Below are positions 17,538-25,805 of a DNA stretch of 64,000 bases, one piece after another. Location: positions 62,001 to 126,000 of the forward strand of contig JAPHRK010000024.1 of assembly GCA_026196105.1 (NCBI GenBank). The letters run 5' to 3'. The first letter of the stretch is position 1. Each line of letters begins with the position of its first letter. Below the pieces are notes generated by a model that saw nothing but the letters and a program-made list of their open reading frames with translations, had not been told where the DNA came from and searched no databases. This DNA is from Rhodospirillales bacterium. Lineage in GTDB: Bacteria > Pseudomonadota > Alphaproteobacteria > Rhodospirillales > JAPHRK01. Made by a program: the position numbers and the translations under genes.

Positions 17538-19499
17538 TTATGACTTTTGGGCAGCTTCTTTCCAAAGATGCTCAAAAGTACGATCTAGTTCTTTAGCACG
17601 TTCTTTGTAATTGAAAAGAGAAGAATCAATTATTTTCCCTCTCATCTTTTCACTAAAGTCACTCCTTGTTTCTTCATTAGTCCACTCTAGAGCAAGCTTA
17701 ACATAATCATCTTGATTGGTTGCGACACAGTTTTCGCCAACTGCAATTTCTGTTAAGACATTAGCCATCCCTCTTTCTAAGAAATTATCCCCTTTGAGGC
17801 AAACGGCAGGAATACCATTCTGAATAGGGTCAAGAGAGATGTCTTGGTTTTCTGGTGCAAGGGGATAGAGAAGTACATCAATATTTGCGTAAAACGCTGC
17901 TTTATCGCCGACATTTAGGATGTCAATTCTATGGGCAAGACCATAACAACCAAATAGACCAATTAGCTTTTGGGTATTCTCAGGGTACGAGAAGTTGTGG
18001 TCCCATAAAGCAAGTTGAGAGTTTGGAGCATTGAGAAGAATCTCGACCCAGGCCCTAATGGTTTTCCCCGTTAATTGACTGAAGCTAACATCAGCGCCAA
18101 ATGTTAAGGGCGTGTCGGGGTCATTAACTTTTTCAATATCAAGAAGTTTTGGCGTGCTGACGAGTTGAGAGCTTCCAGATAAATGGACAACTTGCTCTTG
18201 ATATAATGAAGGATCAATTCCTTCTTCGCTATAAGCATCAGAAATACGGTAATCAACAGTTTCAGAACCACTTCCATAGGGCGTTCCACGCCATGAAACT
18301 TGAACGGGAGCCACTCTACTGCCAAAAATTCTTGCTAGGTGGGGGGTGTCAAAACCACACATATCAACAAGGATATCAACTTCCTCAGCTTCAATCATTG
18401 AGCTTAAGGTATAGGGGTCCATATCCTTGGTATCGTGCCAGATATCAAATGCTTTTTGGAGGTGAGTGTTGCTTCCATCAGCTAAAGCACCGTACCCAAA
18501 CCCAACGGTATTATATTTTTCGTCGTCACGGTAGGCTAATATTTCAGCAAATGGATAGCTTGGATTACGACGATTAAAGGGCCCAATGATAAAACCAACA
18601 GTTAGTTTATCTTTATCAAAATCTACAGAAAAGTTATCTGACCCTAATTCAGGGGCAAATCGTTTCATCCAATCATTGCATTTTTTGGCAATGGCCTTGC
18701 TATCGAGGTTCGGTGTGGAGAATGTATCCGTTAAGGCCGCAGCGTGAAGTTCAATATCATCTGGGGCTGCTTTTGTCGCTAGATAGTGGCAATTTCTAGC
18801 GGATTCAAACTCCCCTAGGCTTGTGAGCAAAGTGCCAATAGAACTTAGAACCTCGGGGTCAGCAGTAGCTGTGTGTGCATATGATCTAAGGGTATCAAGC
18901 GCTTCTCTAAATCGTCCAAGAACAGAGAAGACACTAGCCAGAGCTGTATAGCCTTCTTTGTTTTCAGGCTCATATTGAATTTGTTGTTGAAACCAGTGAA
19001 TTGCCGCATACCATTCATGATTTGTAGCTGACAAAATACCTCGACCAAGCAGAGGTTTTTCTTCAACTTTAAGAAAAGAGTTTGCGAGCGTAGGAAGGGT
19101 TGTCGGAAGAAGTTGTTTAAGCTCTTCACGTGAAGGAAAGGCGGCTGCCATTTTACTGTAAAAGAGCGATTTATTTAAGTCACCAAGCAAGGCAAATAAA
19201 ATTGCTAACAGTTCAGGGGTCTCAGAATTGTTGCTGTCAGCTTCAAAAGCCTCTAAAGCTAGTTCGGTAGCTTCAACAATAAATTGATCCGTGAATTTAG
19301 CGAGAGCTTGGATATATTTTAAATCGGAAAAAGGAACTTGATCTAAATTACCATTGGCTTCTGCCAGAATGGATGTGCAAGTTTGATCAACTTGTTCCCA
19401 ATTATTTTCTGCAATGTCGTTAGATATTAGATTTAAAATGTCATCAAAAGAAAGTCTTTGGCCACTTTCTTGTGGCAGAAGATTGTTGCTTGATGTCAT
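17538..19499 (-). CDS. TPR protein with O-GlcNAc-transferase-like C-terminal domain
   Basis: A 653-residue protein. Residues about 30-290 form TPR-like helical repeats (for example WYAAIHWFQQQIQYEPENKE and GRFREALDTLRSYAHT). Residues about 300-645 resemble the C-terminal catalytic region of O-GlcNAc transferases, with LTVGFIIGPF, VDILVDMCGF, APVQVSWRGTPYGSGSETVDYRISD and a late nucleotide-sugar block (LYPLAPENQDISLDPIQNGIPAVCL). It would glycosylate Ser/Thr of a protein, here probably flagellin. By eye, the histidines that usually sit in the first block (RRHPVGH-like) read RRNPSYP, so the catalytic details differ. It starts in a 4-base overlap with flaF and lies 6 bases upstream of the Maf-like gene. 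Confidence 0.78.
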   Translation of the reverse strand: MTSSNNLLPQESGQRLSFDDILNLISNDIAENNWEQVDQTCTSILAEANGNLDQVPFSDLKYIQALAKFTDQFIVEATELALEAFEADSNNSETPELLAILFALLGDLNKSLFYSKMAAAFPSREELKQLLPTTLPTLANSFLKVEEKPLLGRGILSATNHEWYAAIHWFQQQIQYEPENKEGYTALASVFSVLGRFREALDTLRSYAHTATADPEVLSSIGTLLTSLGEFESARNCHYLATKAAPDDIELHAAALTDTFSTPNLDSKAIAKKCNDWMKRFAPELGSDNFSVDFDKDKLTVGFIIGPFNRRNPSYPFAEILAYRDDEKYNTVGFGYGALADGSNTHLQKAFDIWHDTKDMDPYTLSSMIEAEEVDILVDMCGFDTPHLARIFGSRVAPVQVSWRGTPYGSGSETVDYRISDAYSEEGIDPSLYQEQVVHLSGSSQLVSTPKLLDIEKVNDPDTPLTFGADVSFSQLTGKTIRAWVEILLNAPNSQLALWDHNFSYPENTQKLIGLFGCYGLAHRIDILNVGDKAAFYANIDVLLYPLAPENQDISLDPIQNGIPAVCLKGDNFLERGMANVLTEIAVGENCVATNQDDYVKLALEWTNEETRSDFSEKMRGKIIDSSLFNYKERAKELDRTFEHLWKEAAQKS

Positions 19500-19927
19500 G
19501 CGGAGAGGTCTCCTAAGGGGGGAGGTTGCTGATCATCGGCAGCTTCTGCTGCGTCATTACCGTTACTAGGTTTTGTTCTAAGCCCAGCAGCAAGTTCCCG
19601 GTTTATAGAAATAAGAATATCAATTTTTGAAGTAATTGGGCTAGCAATTAAATCTAATGATTGCTTATCGACAAAGTTTGAAAGCGAAATTGCATTTGCC
19701 CTTATGTCGTCAGGAAGAGGGCATTCAGGATCAAGCAACTCACCTTGCAATATTGTCCAGAGTTGCCAATTGATACGAATTGCTGCTCGTATAACCTCGG
19801 GATCACCATCATCAACAGCCGTTTTTAGTTTAAGGGCAGCTTGGGTTAATCCCCAAGCTTCAATTTCCCTCGGATTCCCCAGCGGCGGCGGTGTCTCGTA
19901 GTTCTTTACTAAGTCTTTCTTGTTCAT
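19496..19927 (-). CDS. flaF: Flagellar biosynthesis regulator FlaF
   Basis: A 143-residue protein with the FlaF blocks NPREIEAWGLTQAA, INWQLWTILQGEL, CPLPDDIRANAISLSNFVDKQ and ILISINRELAAGL. In Caulobacter and rhizobia FlaF promotes flagellin translation or secretion and opposes FlbT. Its start lies inside flbT, a 68-base overlap in another frame; an AAGG site precedes the ATG by about 9 bases and no better start occurs before the conserved NPRE block. The C-terminal Pro/Gly-rich tail after about residue 120 is not part of the core family. Confidence 0.9.
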   Translation of the reverse strand: MNKKDLVKNYETPPPLGNPREIEAWGLTQAALKLKTAVDDGDPEVIRAAIRINWQLWTILQGELLDPECPLPDDIRANAISLSNFVDKQSLDLIASPITSKIDILISINRELAAGLRTKPSNGNDAAEAADDQQPPPLGDLSA

Positions 19928-20309
19928 AAGAAAAAACCTTACTTTCGTGTTTTATAAGCTCTGGAGCATTTTTTAATGCCTTATAGAGCTCTCTATTTTC
20001 AACTAGCTGGCTAATTTTTCTCGTAATTGGCTCTGCGCTTGGCGCAGCTTTTGTATAGTTTTCCAGAAGTTCGTTAAACCTAAGTAAATTTGGTTCAAAT
20101 TCATCTGGAAAAATATAGAGGCATTGTAATGCGTAGTATACGCGGCTTGCAGGTGTGGCAGCATCTTCTGGAGATAAAATATCTGTATCTCTCAGTATGG
20201 CGGCATCATTTTTGACAAGAAGAGATACGTTGTGTGGTGAGGTGCATTCAATAACGGCACCGTTAATCAGAATTTTCTGACCCTTTTTTAAGTGAATTTT
20301 AAGGGGCAT
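19860..20309 (-). CDS. flbT: Flagellin post-transcriptional regulator FlbT
   Basis: A 149-residue FlbT protein, recognisable from PLKIHLKKGQKILINGAVIE, the ILSPEDAATPASRVYYALQCLYI block and a charged C-terminus. FlbT in Caulobacter binds the 5' leader of flagellin mRNA and destabilises it until the hook is complete. Here it lies directly after the flagellin gene and its terminator, and its own 3' end overlaps flaF by 68 bases. The two structured inverted repeats upstream of the flagellin start (21399-21498) are natural candidates for a regulated leader, but a link to FlbT is only inferred. Confidence 0.92.
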   Translation of the reverse strand: MPLKIHLKKGQKILINGAVIECTSPHNVSLLVKNDAAILRDTDILSPEDAATPASRVYYALQCLYIFPDEFEPNLLRFNELLENYTKAAPSAEPITRKISQLVENRELYKALKNAPELIKHESKVFSYEQERLSKELRDTAAAGESEGN

Positions 20310-20334
20310 CGTCGCCTACAGAAAAGGATAAAAG

Positions 20335-20374
20335 AAAAAAAGAAGCCAAGGATGAAGATACATCCTTGGCTTCT
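20335..20374 (-). terminator. Strong rho-independent terminator of the flagellin gene
   Basis: On the minus strand a perfect 14-bp stem (20341-20354 pairing with 20361-20374; arms AGAAGCCAAGGATG and CATCCTTGGCTTCT) with a 6-base loop is followed by a T-rich run. It begins 17 bases after the flagellin stop and would make flagellin largely monocistronic, with read-through feeding flbT-flaF. Confidence 0.92.
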
Positions 20375-20390
20375 GTAATTGAGAGAAAAC

Positions 20391-21308
20391 TTATCTGAAC
20401 AGACCTAAGATAGATTGTTCAGCTTGGCCTGCGAAGGACAGAGCTTGAATACCTAACTGTTGTCTGGTTTGTAGAGCAAGAAGGTTCGCACCTTCAGAGT
20501 TCAAGTCAGCGTTCACCAATTTACCGGAACCTGTTTCAAGAACATTGACGTATTCTTTCGTAAAGTCAGAACGTACTTTAAGCACAGCAACGTTGTTGGC
20601 TAGTGTCGAAGCTTTTGATTGAAGGTTCGAGATGGTTTCATCAAGACGGGCAACAGCATCATCTGCTTGCGCATTAAACGAAGCCAACTGAACAGCTACT
20701 GAGAACTGGAATGCAGACATTGCTTGCTCAAAGCCCACAAGGCTAGCGATAGAAGCGTTATCAGCACTGAAGTCTACAAGGCCAAGAGCAGTACCAGATG
20801 ATTTCATGAAGAATGAGCTAGCATTAAAGTCAACGCCATCAACTTCAAGTTTGGAATCTGCTTTATCAGAAAACCGAACAGAAAGTTTAGCAGCGGTTGA
20901 GCTTAGCAGGTTAAGACCTTGGTAGGTCGCATCACCAACCAGCTTTTCAATTTGAAGAGCAAGGTCGATAAGCTGTTCACTGTATTCTTTACGTTGGGCA
21001 TCAGTACCACTACGAGCACTGTCGAGAACACCCTTCATTTGTTTAGCGAGATCTTCAAGAGCATCCGCTGCTTTTAGGGCCGTATCAAGAGCACTAATAC
21101 CCTGATCAATAGCGGCTTTACGGTCATTAAGATCACTAGCGCGACTGTTCAAGCCTTTAGCTTGGAAAAACTTAACAGCGTCATCACTTGGTGAAGAAAT
21201 TTTCAAGCCAGTAGACAAACGGGTTTGAGTCCGGTCAATCAACTGAGTTGTAGATTGGAGAGATAGCAGGTTTGAACGTACTGCTGAGGATAGTGTAATG
21301 TCAGCCAT
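20391..21308 (-). CDS. Flagellin
   Basis: A 305-residue flagellin, the filament subunit exported through the flagellar type III system. The conserved N-terminal D0/D1 helices (residues about 1-140, with LSSAVRSNLLSLQ, RLSTGLKI and YQGLNLLSS) and the C-terminal D1/D0 helices (about 215-305, ending LQTRQQLGIQALSFAGQAEQSILGLFR in two separate blocks) are intact. The variable middle is short, as in Caulobacter-type flagellins. AGGGAGA lies at good spacing before the ATG. It is flanked by a strong terminator downstream and two inverted repeats upstream. Neighbouring OGT-like and Maf-like genes suggest glycosylation of surface Ser/Thr residues. Confidence 0.95.
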   Translation of the reverse strand: MADITLSSAVRSNLLSLQSTTQLIDRTQTRLSTGLKISSPSDDAVKFFQAKGLNSRASDLNDRKAAIDQGISALDTALKAADALEDLAKQMKGVLDSARSGTDAQRKEYSEQLIDLALQIEKLVGDATYQGLNLLSSTAAKLSVRFSDKADSKLEVDGVDFNASSFFMKSSGTALGLVDFSADNASIASLVGFEQAMSAFQFSVAVQLASFNAQADDAVARLDETISNLQSKASTLANNVAVLKVRSDFTKEYVNVLETGSGKLVNADLNSEGANLLALQTRQQLGIQALSFAGQAEQSILGLFR

Positions 21309-21398
21309 GATTTTCTCCCTTTCTGGGTTAGGCTAGTTTAAAAGCGCATTTCTAGCGCGTGTGGAAATCTAGCATATAATTTGTAAAAAATCTATTAA

Positions 21399-21428
21399 GT
21401 TTTTTAACGGCATAATCTGTTAAAAAAC
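21399..21428. repeat. Perfect inverted repeat in the flagellin upstream region
   Basis: GTTTTTTAAC (21399-21408) and GTTAAAAAAC (21419-21428) are exact reverse complements around a 10-base spacer, about 90-120 bases upstream of the flagellin start. It could be an operator or a leader RNA stem. It is not a classical terminator because the stem is almost entirely A-T. Confidence 0.5.
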
Positions 21429-21455
21429 AATAACTTATGCCTATTGCCTACAATT

Positions 21456-21498
21456 TTTAACGAATCTAACAAAGCTTGTCTAAGTAAGATTCGTTAAA
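21456..21498. repeat. Long inverted repeat just after flgL
   Basis: TTTAACGAATCT (21456-21467) and AGATTCGTTAAA (21487-21498) form a perfect 12-bp stem with a 19-base loop that holds a smaller ACAA/TTGT stem. It starts 3 bases from the flgL stop on the minus strand. No long T tract follows, so it may act as an mRNA 3'-end stabiliser, a weak terminator, or an operator for flagellin. Confidence 0.55.
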
Positions 21499-21500
21499 GT

Positions 21501-22766
21501 TTAGAGATACTCAGACAAGCTCATACGTTGAATTTGGGCAAACGCTCTATACGAGGCTTCCAGTGCTGTTGCTTGATCCTGCAAGCGAGTAACCGCTTCT
21601 GTTAGATCTATATTTTCGATGTCAGCAATTTGCTGTTCAAGAAAACCTGAAAACTTTAGGTACCTTTCATTGGTGTCTTTCAGCAGGGTTAAATTATAGC
21701 CCATGTCGAAACCTAGCTCTTCCATATTGCCGATGGTTTCTGCCCCATAAGGGGGAGTGCCGTCTTGTGGTTCTTCAAGGGCGATTCCGAGAAGGTAATG
21801 GGCATCATCAGCTCGAGCTGTATTTTGGTCTAAGCCTCCAGCCGTTCCAAATTGACCTTGCAGAATAATACCCATTGCACGAATGGCTTTTTCAAAAGCT
21901 GGATGTTCGGCAGTAACGTCATTATCCATAGTACGGTCATCATCAAGCCGATGGGTCCTGGCGAAATCATCGCCATAATAATATGATTGAGCATTTAAAT
22001 TAAATGCAGCGTCAGCGGCATCTGTTGCTCCCGGAACTGGTGTAACTGTAAGGACGCTCCCTGTATTGGCTGTTACGGTATATGTTTGATCATTTGCCGA
22101 ATTATTGGCGCCTGCAATTGTGAATTTTGTGCCAATACCAATATTGGCAAATTCTGTTCCAACAGCAGCATCAGCTGAGATCGTGCCTGCGGCATTAAAG
22201 CTAACTGCGCCAATGTCAGCATTTGTAAGTCTTTGCTCCAAATGGGCTGTTCGGGTCGTTGGGTATGTTGTCGTGCTGCCATCATACATAGTTTGGAAAT
22301 CTGCTTGGGATGTCCAGGGGAAATCTACAGGCATTGTATCTGTCCGCGAACCAGCATAGAGGTATTGCCCATCAATACGAGTATCAAGAAAAGCCTCTAT
22401 ATTAACCAGAGATTTATATGCAAAATCTTGAATTTCGTCGACAGCTGCTTCGTTGGTGACATCTCCTTGAATGAAGTTATCCAATTGTTCTCTGAAATCA
22501 CCAATAACCTTCTCGATGGCGTTGTTTGTTTCATGCTGAACTTCAAGTCGCATGTTCATGACATCGTTATTACGTGAGTACCGTAAAATTCGTTCATTGG
22601 TATTTTCTAAATTGAGTAATCGCTGAGATTCCCGAGAAATGCCGGCATAATCAGGAGAGCGTTTCTCTGTAGAAACTTGGTATTGTGCATCGTAGAGTCG
22701 ACTTTGGGTCGCCTGTAATAAATTAACGACTGTTTGGTTCGATGCGAGATCTGCGATTCTTCCCAT
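21501..22766 (-). CDS. flgL: Flagellar hook-filament junction protein FlgL (HAP3)
   Basis: A 421-residue hook-associated protein joining hook and filament. The N-terminus (GRIADLASNQTVVNLLQATQ) and C-terminal coiled coil (LTLLKDTNERYLKF, then IQRMSLSEYL) match FlgL. It is longer than the typical 300-residue protein because of an inserted domain at about 180-260, with the beta-rich pattern GTKFTIAGANNSANDQTYTV and GSVLTVTPVPGA, similar to decorative modules in hook proteins and adhesins. It is the last gene of the flgI-J-N-K-L operon and starts 15 bases after flgK. Confidence 0.9.
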   Translation of the reverse strand: MGRIADLASNQTVVNLLQATQSRLYDAQYQVSTEKRSPDYAGISRESQRLLNLENTNERILRYSRNNDVMNMRLEVQHETNNAIEKVIGDFREQLDNFIQGDVTNEAAVDEIQDFAYKSLVNIEAFLDTRIDGQYLYAGSRTDTMPVDFPWTSQADFQTMYDGSTTTYPTTRTAHLEQRLTNADIGAVSFNAAGTISADAAVGTEFANIGIGTKFTIAGANNSANDQTYTVTANTGSVLTVTPVPGATDAADAAFNLNAQSYYYGDDFARTHRLDDDRTMDNDVTAEHPAFEKAIRAMGIILQGQFGTAGGLDQNTARADDAHYLLGIALEEPQDGTPPYGAETIGNMEELGFDMGYNLTLLKDTNERYLKFSGFLEQQIADIENIDLTEAVTRLQDQATALEASYRAFAQIQRMSLSEYL

Positions 22767-22781
22767 TTCTCAGCTCCTTTC

Positions 22782-25004
22782 CTAACTAACGGCCCGATCA
22801 AGCGCGTCAAACATAGACTTGATGGTTGTTATCAAACGGGCAGCTGCCGCGTATGACTGTTGATAGAGTAACAAATCAGACATTTCTTCGTCCAGGTTTA
22901 CTCCACGTAGATTATCAGATTTTAATTCTAAACTATCCTTTAAAGATTTTTGAGTTTCGTAACGAACCTCATTTTTGTCAGCTTCGCTTGCCGCATATGA
23001 GATGATAGAAGCTGAATAAGTCGCCATATCCACAGTGGTTCCGTTTAACCCACCTGCTGTTTCGAATGTATTGGAACTGGTCATCATTTCTGCCAGGGCT
23101 TGTGTGATTGTAGGGTCACCTTGTGACATATAGTACTCACCAGCAGCCCCTAGAGAAGCGTCCCATTGGGGGGAGCCATGTGACATTTGGCCAGGTGTTT
23201 CTCGAATATTTTCAACAACATTAAGAAATGAAGCTGTTTTAGAAGCTGATGCTTCCATACCAACAGCTTCAATAAATGAATTTGCTCCACCAACTCCTTG
23301 GTTGTCGGCAACAGTGAAAGTAACGCTGTCATCTTGAGTAAACCTAAGCCGTTGACCAGAACCATCTTGAATAACTGTCGCTGTAACCCAGCTAATGCCA
23401 TTGGTAGAATCGTTAATTTGATCTGCGATTTCCTGTAAAGTATAGGGCGCACTAGCCGCGGTAAAAGTTGAGGTGTTTGAAACAACAGTAGCTGTCGTTG
23501 CGTTGTAATACTCAAAGGTTAGAGTGACATCGGCAGCAGGTTCCCACGAGTATGTGTCTAATTTCACCGCTGAATCGTGGATTGTTGGACTTAAGCCATC
23601 ATCAAAAAAGTTGTTTAACTCAAAGAAGTTAGAGAATCCACTTATATTTTGATCAATAACTGGGCCTGCATCACCATCAAGATTAAATCCGATAGTTACA
23701 TCACTATGAGTGCTGCCGTTTGCTGTTGCTGTTTCATCACGAAAACCCGTGTAAAGCGCCGTATTATTCAAATCAATTTCAAACTTTCGGTCAGCATTTA
23801 CGGCTACTGTAGCTGTTGCAGCTCCATTTGCTCGATACCAAGTCTGCATTGCTGCAGCTACGGCATCAATTGTGTGTGGACCTGTGCCACCGAGTTCTGT
23901 CACAAGGGTTGTTGCGGCTGATTGATTGCCACTTGAATCTAGCAGAAACATTGTCGTGTCACCGCTACTAAAAGTTATCGTTTGATTAGCGGAATCTACG
24001 AACTCCCTATTACCAACTACGTCCTGCATTCCAGGGAATGGCGTGCCTCTATTGTGAATGAGGTTGAATTGGTCTCGTAATTCAGAAGCAAACTCGTCTA
24101 ATTGAGCTTGTAAGCCAGGGAGAATATTGTCCCGCATATCGACAAGGCCTTTGAGCTCACCCCCTGTTAGGCGTGAGGTAATGTCGTTACTAGTGGCGGT
24201 TCCCCCGACAAAAATTTCATTAAAGTGCCCTTGTTCATAAGTATTATCCGCCGTTATTCCTGAAGCGGCAACATGAGTTACTGATTGGGCCGTATTATCA
24301 ACTAAGATATTACCACCAGCCGTAAAGACCACCACGTCGCCTTGTGAACGCGTGACATAGTTGATATTCATATAGCCGGATAATTCATCAATAGCCGCAT
24401 CGCGCTTATCTTTAAGGTCAGTAACATCGTTGCCGATGGTCTCGTTACGAATAATTTTATTGTTAAGGTCTTCAATATCAGCAGTGATCGCGTTAACTTT
24501 AACGATGATGTCTGAGATAGCCCTATCTGCCTGAAGCCGTAAGTCTTGGATTGTATCCGTCATAGATGTCAGTTCAACTGCGGTCTCGGTTGCCCAGCGA
24601 ATAGCATCAGCCTGTTCAGATGTTCGATCTGGTGATAGAGCAAGGGTTTCAAGTGAGTTTGTTAATTGCTCAACAATGTGACTTAAAGAAGTGTTATCTG
24701 CTGGGGACCCAAAGAGTTCTTGAATCCGGGCGAAATAGCTCTGTGTAGATTCCAAAGCTCCTAAAGTCCCTGTTTCCGCTCGTAAACTCTTGAGCAAACC
24801 TTCGTCAATTTGACGGGTAACTTTGCTGAGTTGAACGCCTGCACCTGTTCCTGAAACGACACGCTGCTCCAACTGGGCTACTTTTCTGGAATAGCCTGGT
24901 GTGTTGGCATTTGAGATGTTATTCGCAACGGTACCAAGAGCTTCTTGGCTAGCAAGAAGGCCACTTTGGGCTGTGCGCATCGCTAGGGTAATGTTACCGG
25001 TCAT
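22782..25004 (-). CDS. flgK: Flagellar hook-associated protein FlgK (HAP1)
   Basis: A 740-residue FlgK. The N-terminus TLAMRTAQSGLLASQEALGTVANNISNANTPGYSRK, read in blocks, holds the rod/hook signature ANTPGYSR; the C-terminus has SLELKSDNLRGVNLDEEMSDLL and QQSYAAAARLITT, typical of HAP1. The central region (about 330-630) is an expanded beta-rich surface domain full of Thr and Asn, more variable than the termini. It caps the hook and starts filament assembly. Its chaperone-like FlgN gene lies immediately upstream in the operon, consistent with its role. Confidence 0.95.
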   Translation of the reverse strand: MTGNITLAMRTAQSGLLASQEALGTVANNISNANTPGYSRKVAQLEQRVVSGTGAGVQLSKVTRQIDEGLLKSLRAETGTLGALESTQSYFARIQELFGSPADNTSLSHIVEQLTNSLETLALSPDRTSEQADAIRWATETAVELTSMTDTIQDLRLQADRAISDIIVKVNAITADIEDLNNKIIRNETIGNDVTDLKDKRDAAIDELSGYMNINYVTRSQGDVVVFTAGGNILVDNTAQSVTHVAASGITADNTYEQGHFNEIFVGGTATSNDITSRLTGGELKGLVDMRDNILPGLQAQLDEFASELRDQFNLIHNRGTPFPGMQDVVGNREFVDSANQTITFSSGDTTMFLLDSSGNQSAATTLVTELGGTGPHTIDAVAAAMQTWYRANGAATATVAVNADRKFEIDLNNTALYTGFRDETATANGSTHSDVTIGFNLDGDAGPVIDQNISGFSNFFELNNFFDDGLSPTIHDSAVKLDTYSWEPAADVTLTFEYYNATTATVVSNTSTFTAASAPYTLQEIADQINDSTNGISWVTATVIQDGSGQRLRFTQDDSVTFTVADNQGVGGANSFIEAVGMEASASKTASFLNVVENIRETPGQMSHGSPQWDASLGAAGEYYMSQGDPTITQALAEMMTSSNTFETAGGLNGTTVDMATYSASIISYAASEADKNEVRYETQKSLKDSLELKSDNLRGVNLDEEMSDLLLYQQSYAAAARLITTIKSMFDALDRAVS

Positions 25005-25034
25005 AATGGTTCTCCAAGACCTTAAATTCTATTC

Positions 25035-25475
25035 TTACAGCGATTCATCTAGTGACAGAGAGGAGCGTTTTCCCGTGTCTTTGCTACCTTGATTAATAAG
25101 GCCACTCGCGGCATATGTCCCTGCATTAGGTTGAGACTGTTTTACGGCTGTGGTCACGGCCTCCATCAACATTTCACCTGATTTAATCGCGATCTGTAAT
25201 AGGCGACCATTCTCTTTAGTTAGGCGGTCAATTTTTTCAGCCATATCACGCAAATCTTCACGTAGGTCTTCATCCGCATCTTTTAGGGCATTTGGTTCTT
25301 TTTCAAAAACCTTGTATTGTGCCTCTAAACCTTTTGCGAGGACGGTTTTTTGTTCGACTAGACCTCTGACATCATCATATTCGCGGTTTTTCAAAAACCC
25401 GTTTTCTTTGATTAAAAGAGTAACCAGTCCGTCGGCGACAATCATAATATCTCGAATTCTTTCATTAGCGTCCAT
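25035..25475 (-). CDS. FlgN-like export chaperone
   Basis: A 146-residue, mostly helical, charged protein starting MDANERIRDIM, with heptad-like segments at about 10-115 (LVTLLIKENGFLKN; EDLRDMAEKIDRLTKENGRLL) as in FlgN chaperones, which guard FlgK and FlgL before export. The C-terminal third (AGTYAASGLINQ then Ser-rich) is flexible. Its start overlaps the flgJ stop by 11 bases and flgK follows it, exactly the expected neighbourhood. Sequence similarity in this family is low, so the name rests on both fold features and position. Confidence 0.75.
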   Translation of the reverse strand: MDANERIRDIMIVADGLVTLLIKENGFLKNREYDDVRGLVEQKTVLAKGLEAQYKVFEKEPNALKDADEDLREDLRDMAEKIDRLTKENGRLLQIAIKSGEMLMEAVTTAVKQSQPNAGTYAASGLINQGSKDTGKRSSLSLDESL

Positions 25476-25803
25476 TGTTGCCTTCCTCCTGCATTTTTAA
25501 CATTTCTCTCATCACTTGATCGGTAACACCAATGCCACCGGCCTTAGTCATTTCTTTACTCATTTCGTCGACCATTACATCACGCCACATTTTCTCTGCG
25601 TGACCGCCACCGAAGGGGGCTTCTGTACTCAGGCCTTCAAACATAGGGCGAAGCATTTGTGAAATCATCATGGTTTCAAAATCTTCAGCCGTTTTTCTTA
25701 TTTGCTCTAGATTGGCATTTCTATTGATTTTTGGAGCCGTATCTTTTTGCCCCTGCATCATTGCCAGGTTAGCTTGGCCAATTAGGTTCGTTGTATCCGT
25801 CAT
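25465..25803 (-). CDS. flgJ: Rod-binding protein, FlgJ N-terminal type
   Basis: A 112-residue protein matching only the N-terminal rod-binding domain of FlgJ: AEDFETMMISQMLRPMFEGL, then GGGHAEKMWRDVMVDEMSKEMTKAGGIGVTDQVMREML. The peptidoglycan hydrolase domain of enterobacterial FlgJ is absent, as is usual in alphaproteobacteria, where a separate lytic enzyme serves rod passage. It sits 2 bases after flgI and overlaps the FlgN-like gene. Confidence 0.9.
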   Translation of the reverse strand: MTDTTNLIGQANLAMMQGQKDTAPKINRNANLEQIRKTAEDFETMMISQMLRPMFEGLSTEAPFGGGHAEKMWRDVMVDEMSKEMTKAGGIGVTDQVMREMLKMQEEGNNGR

Positions 25804-25805
25804 TT

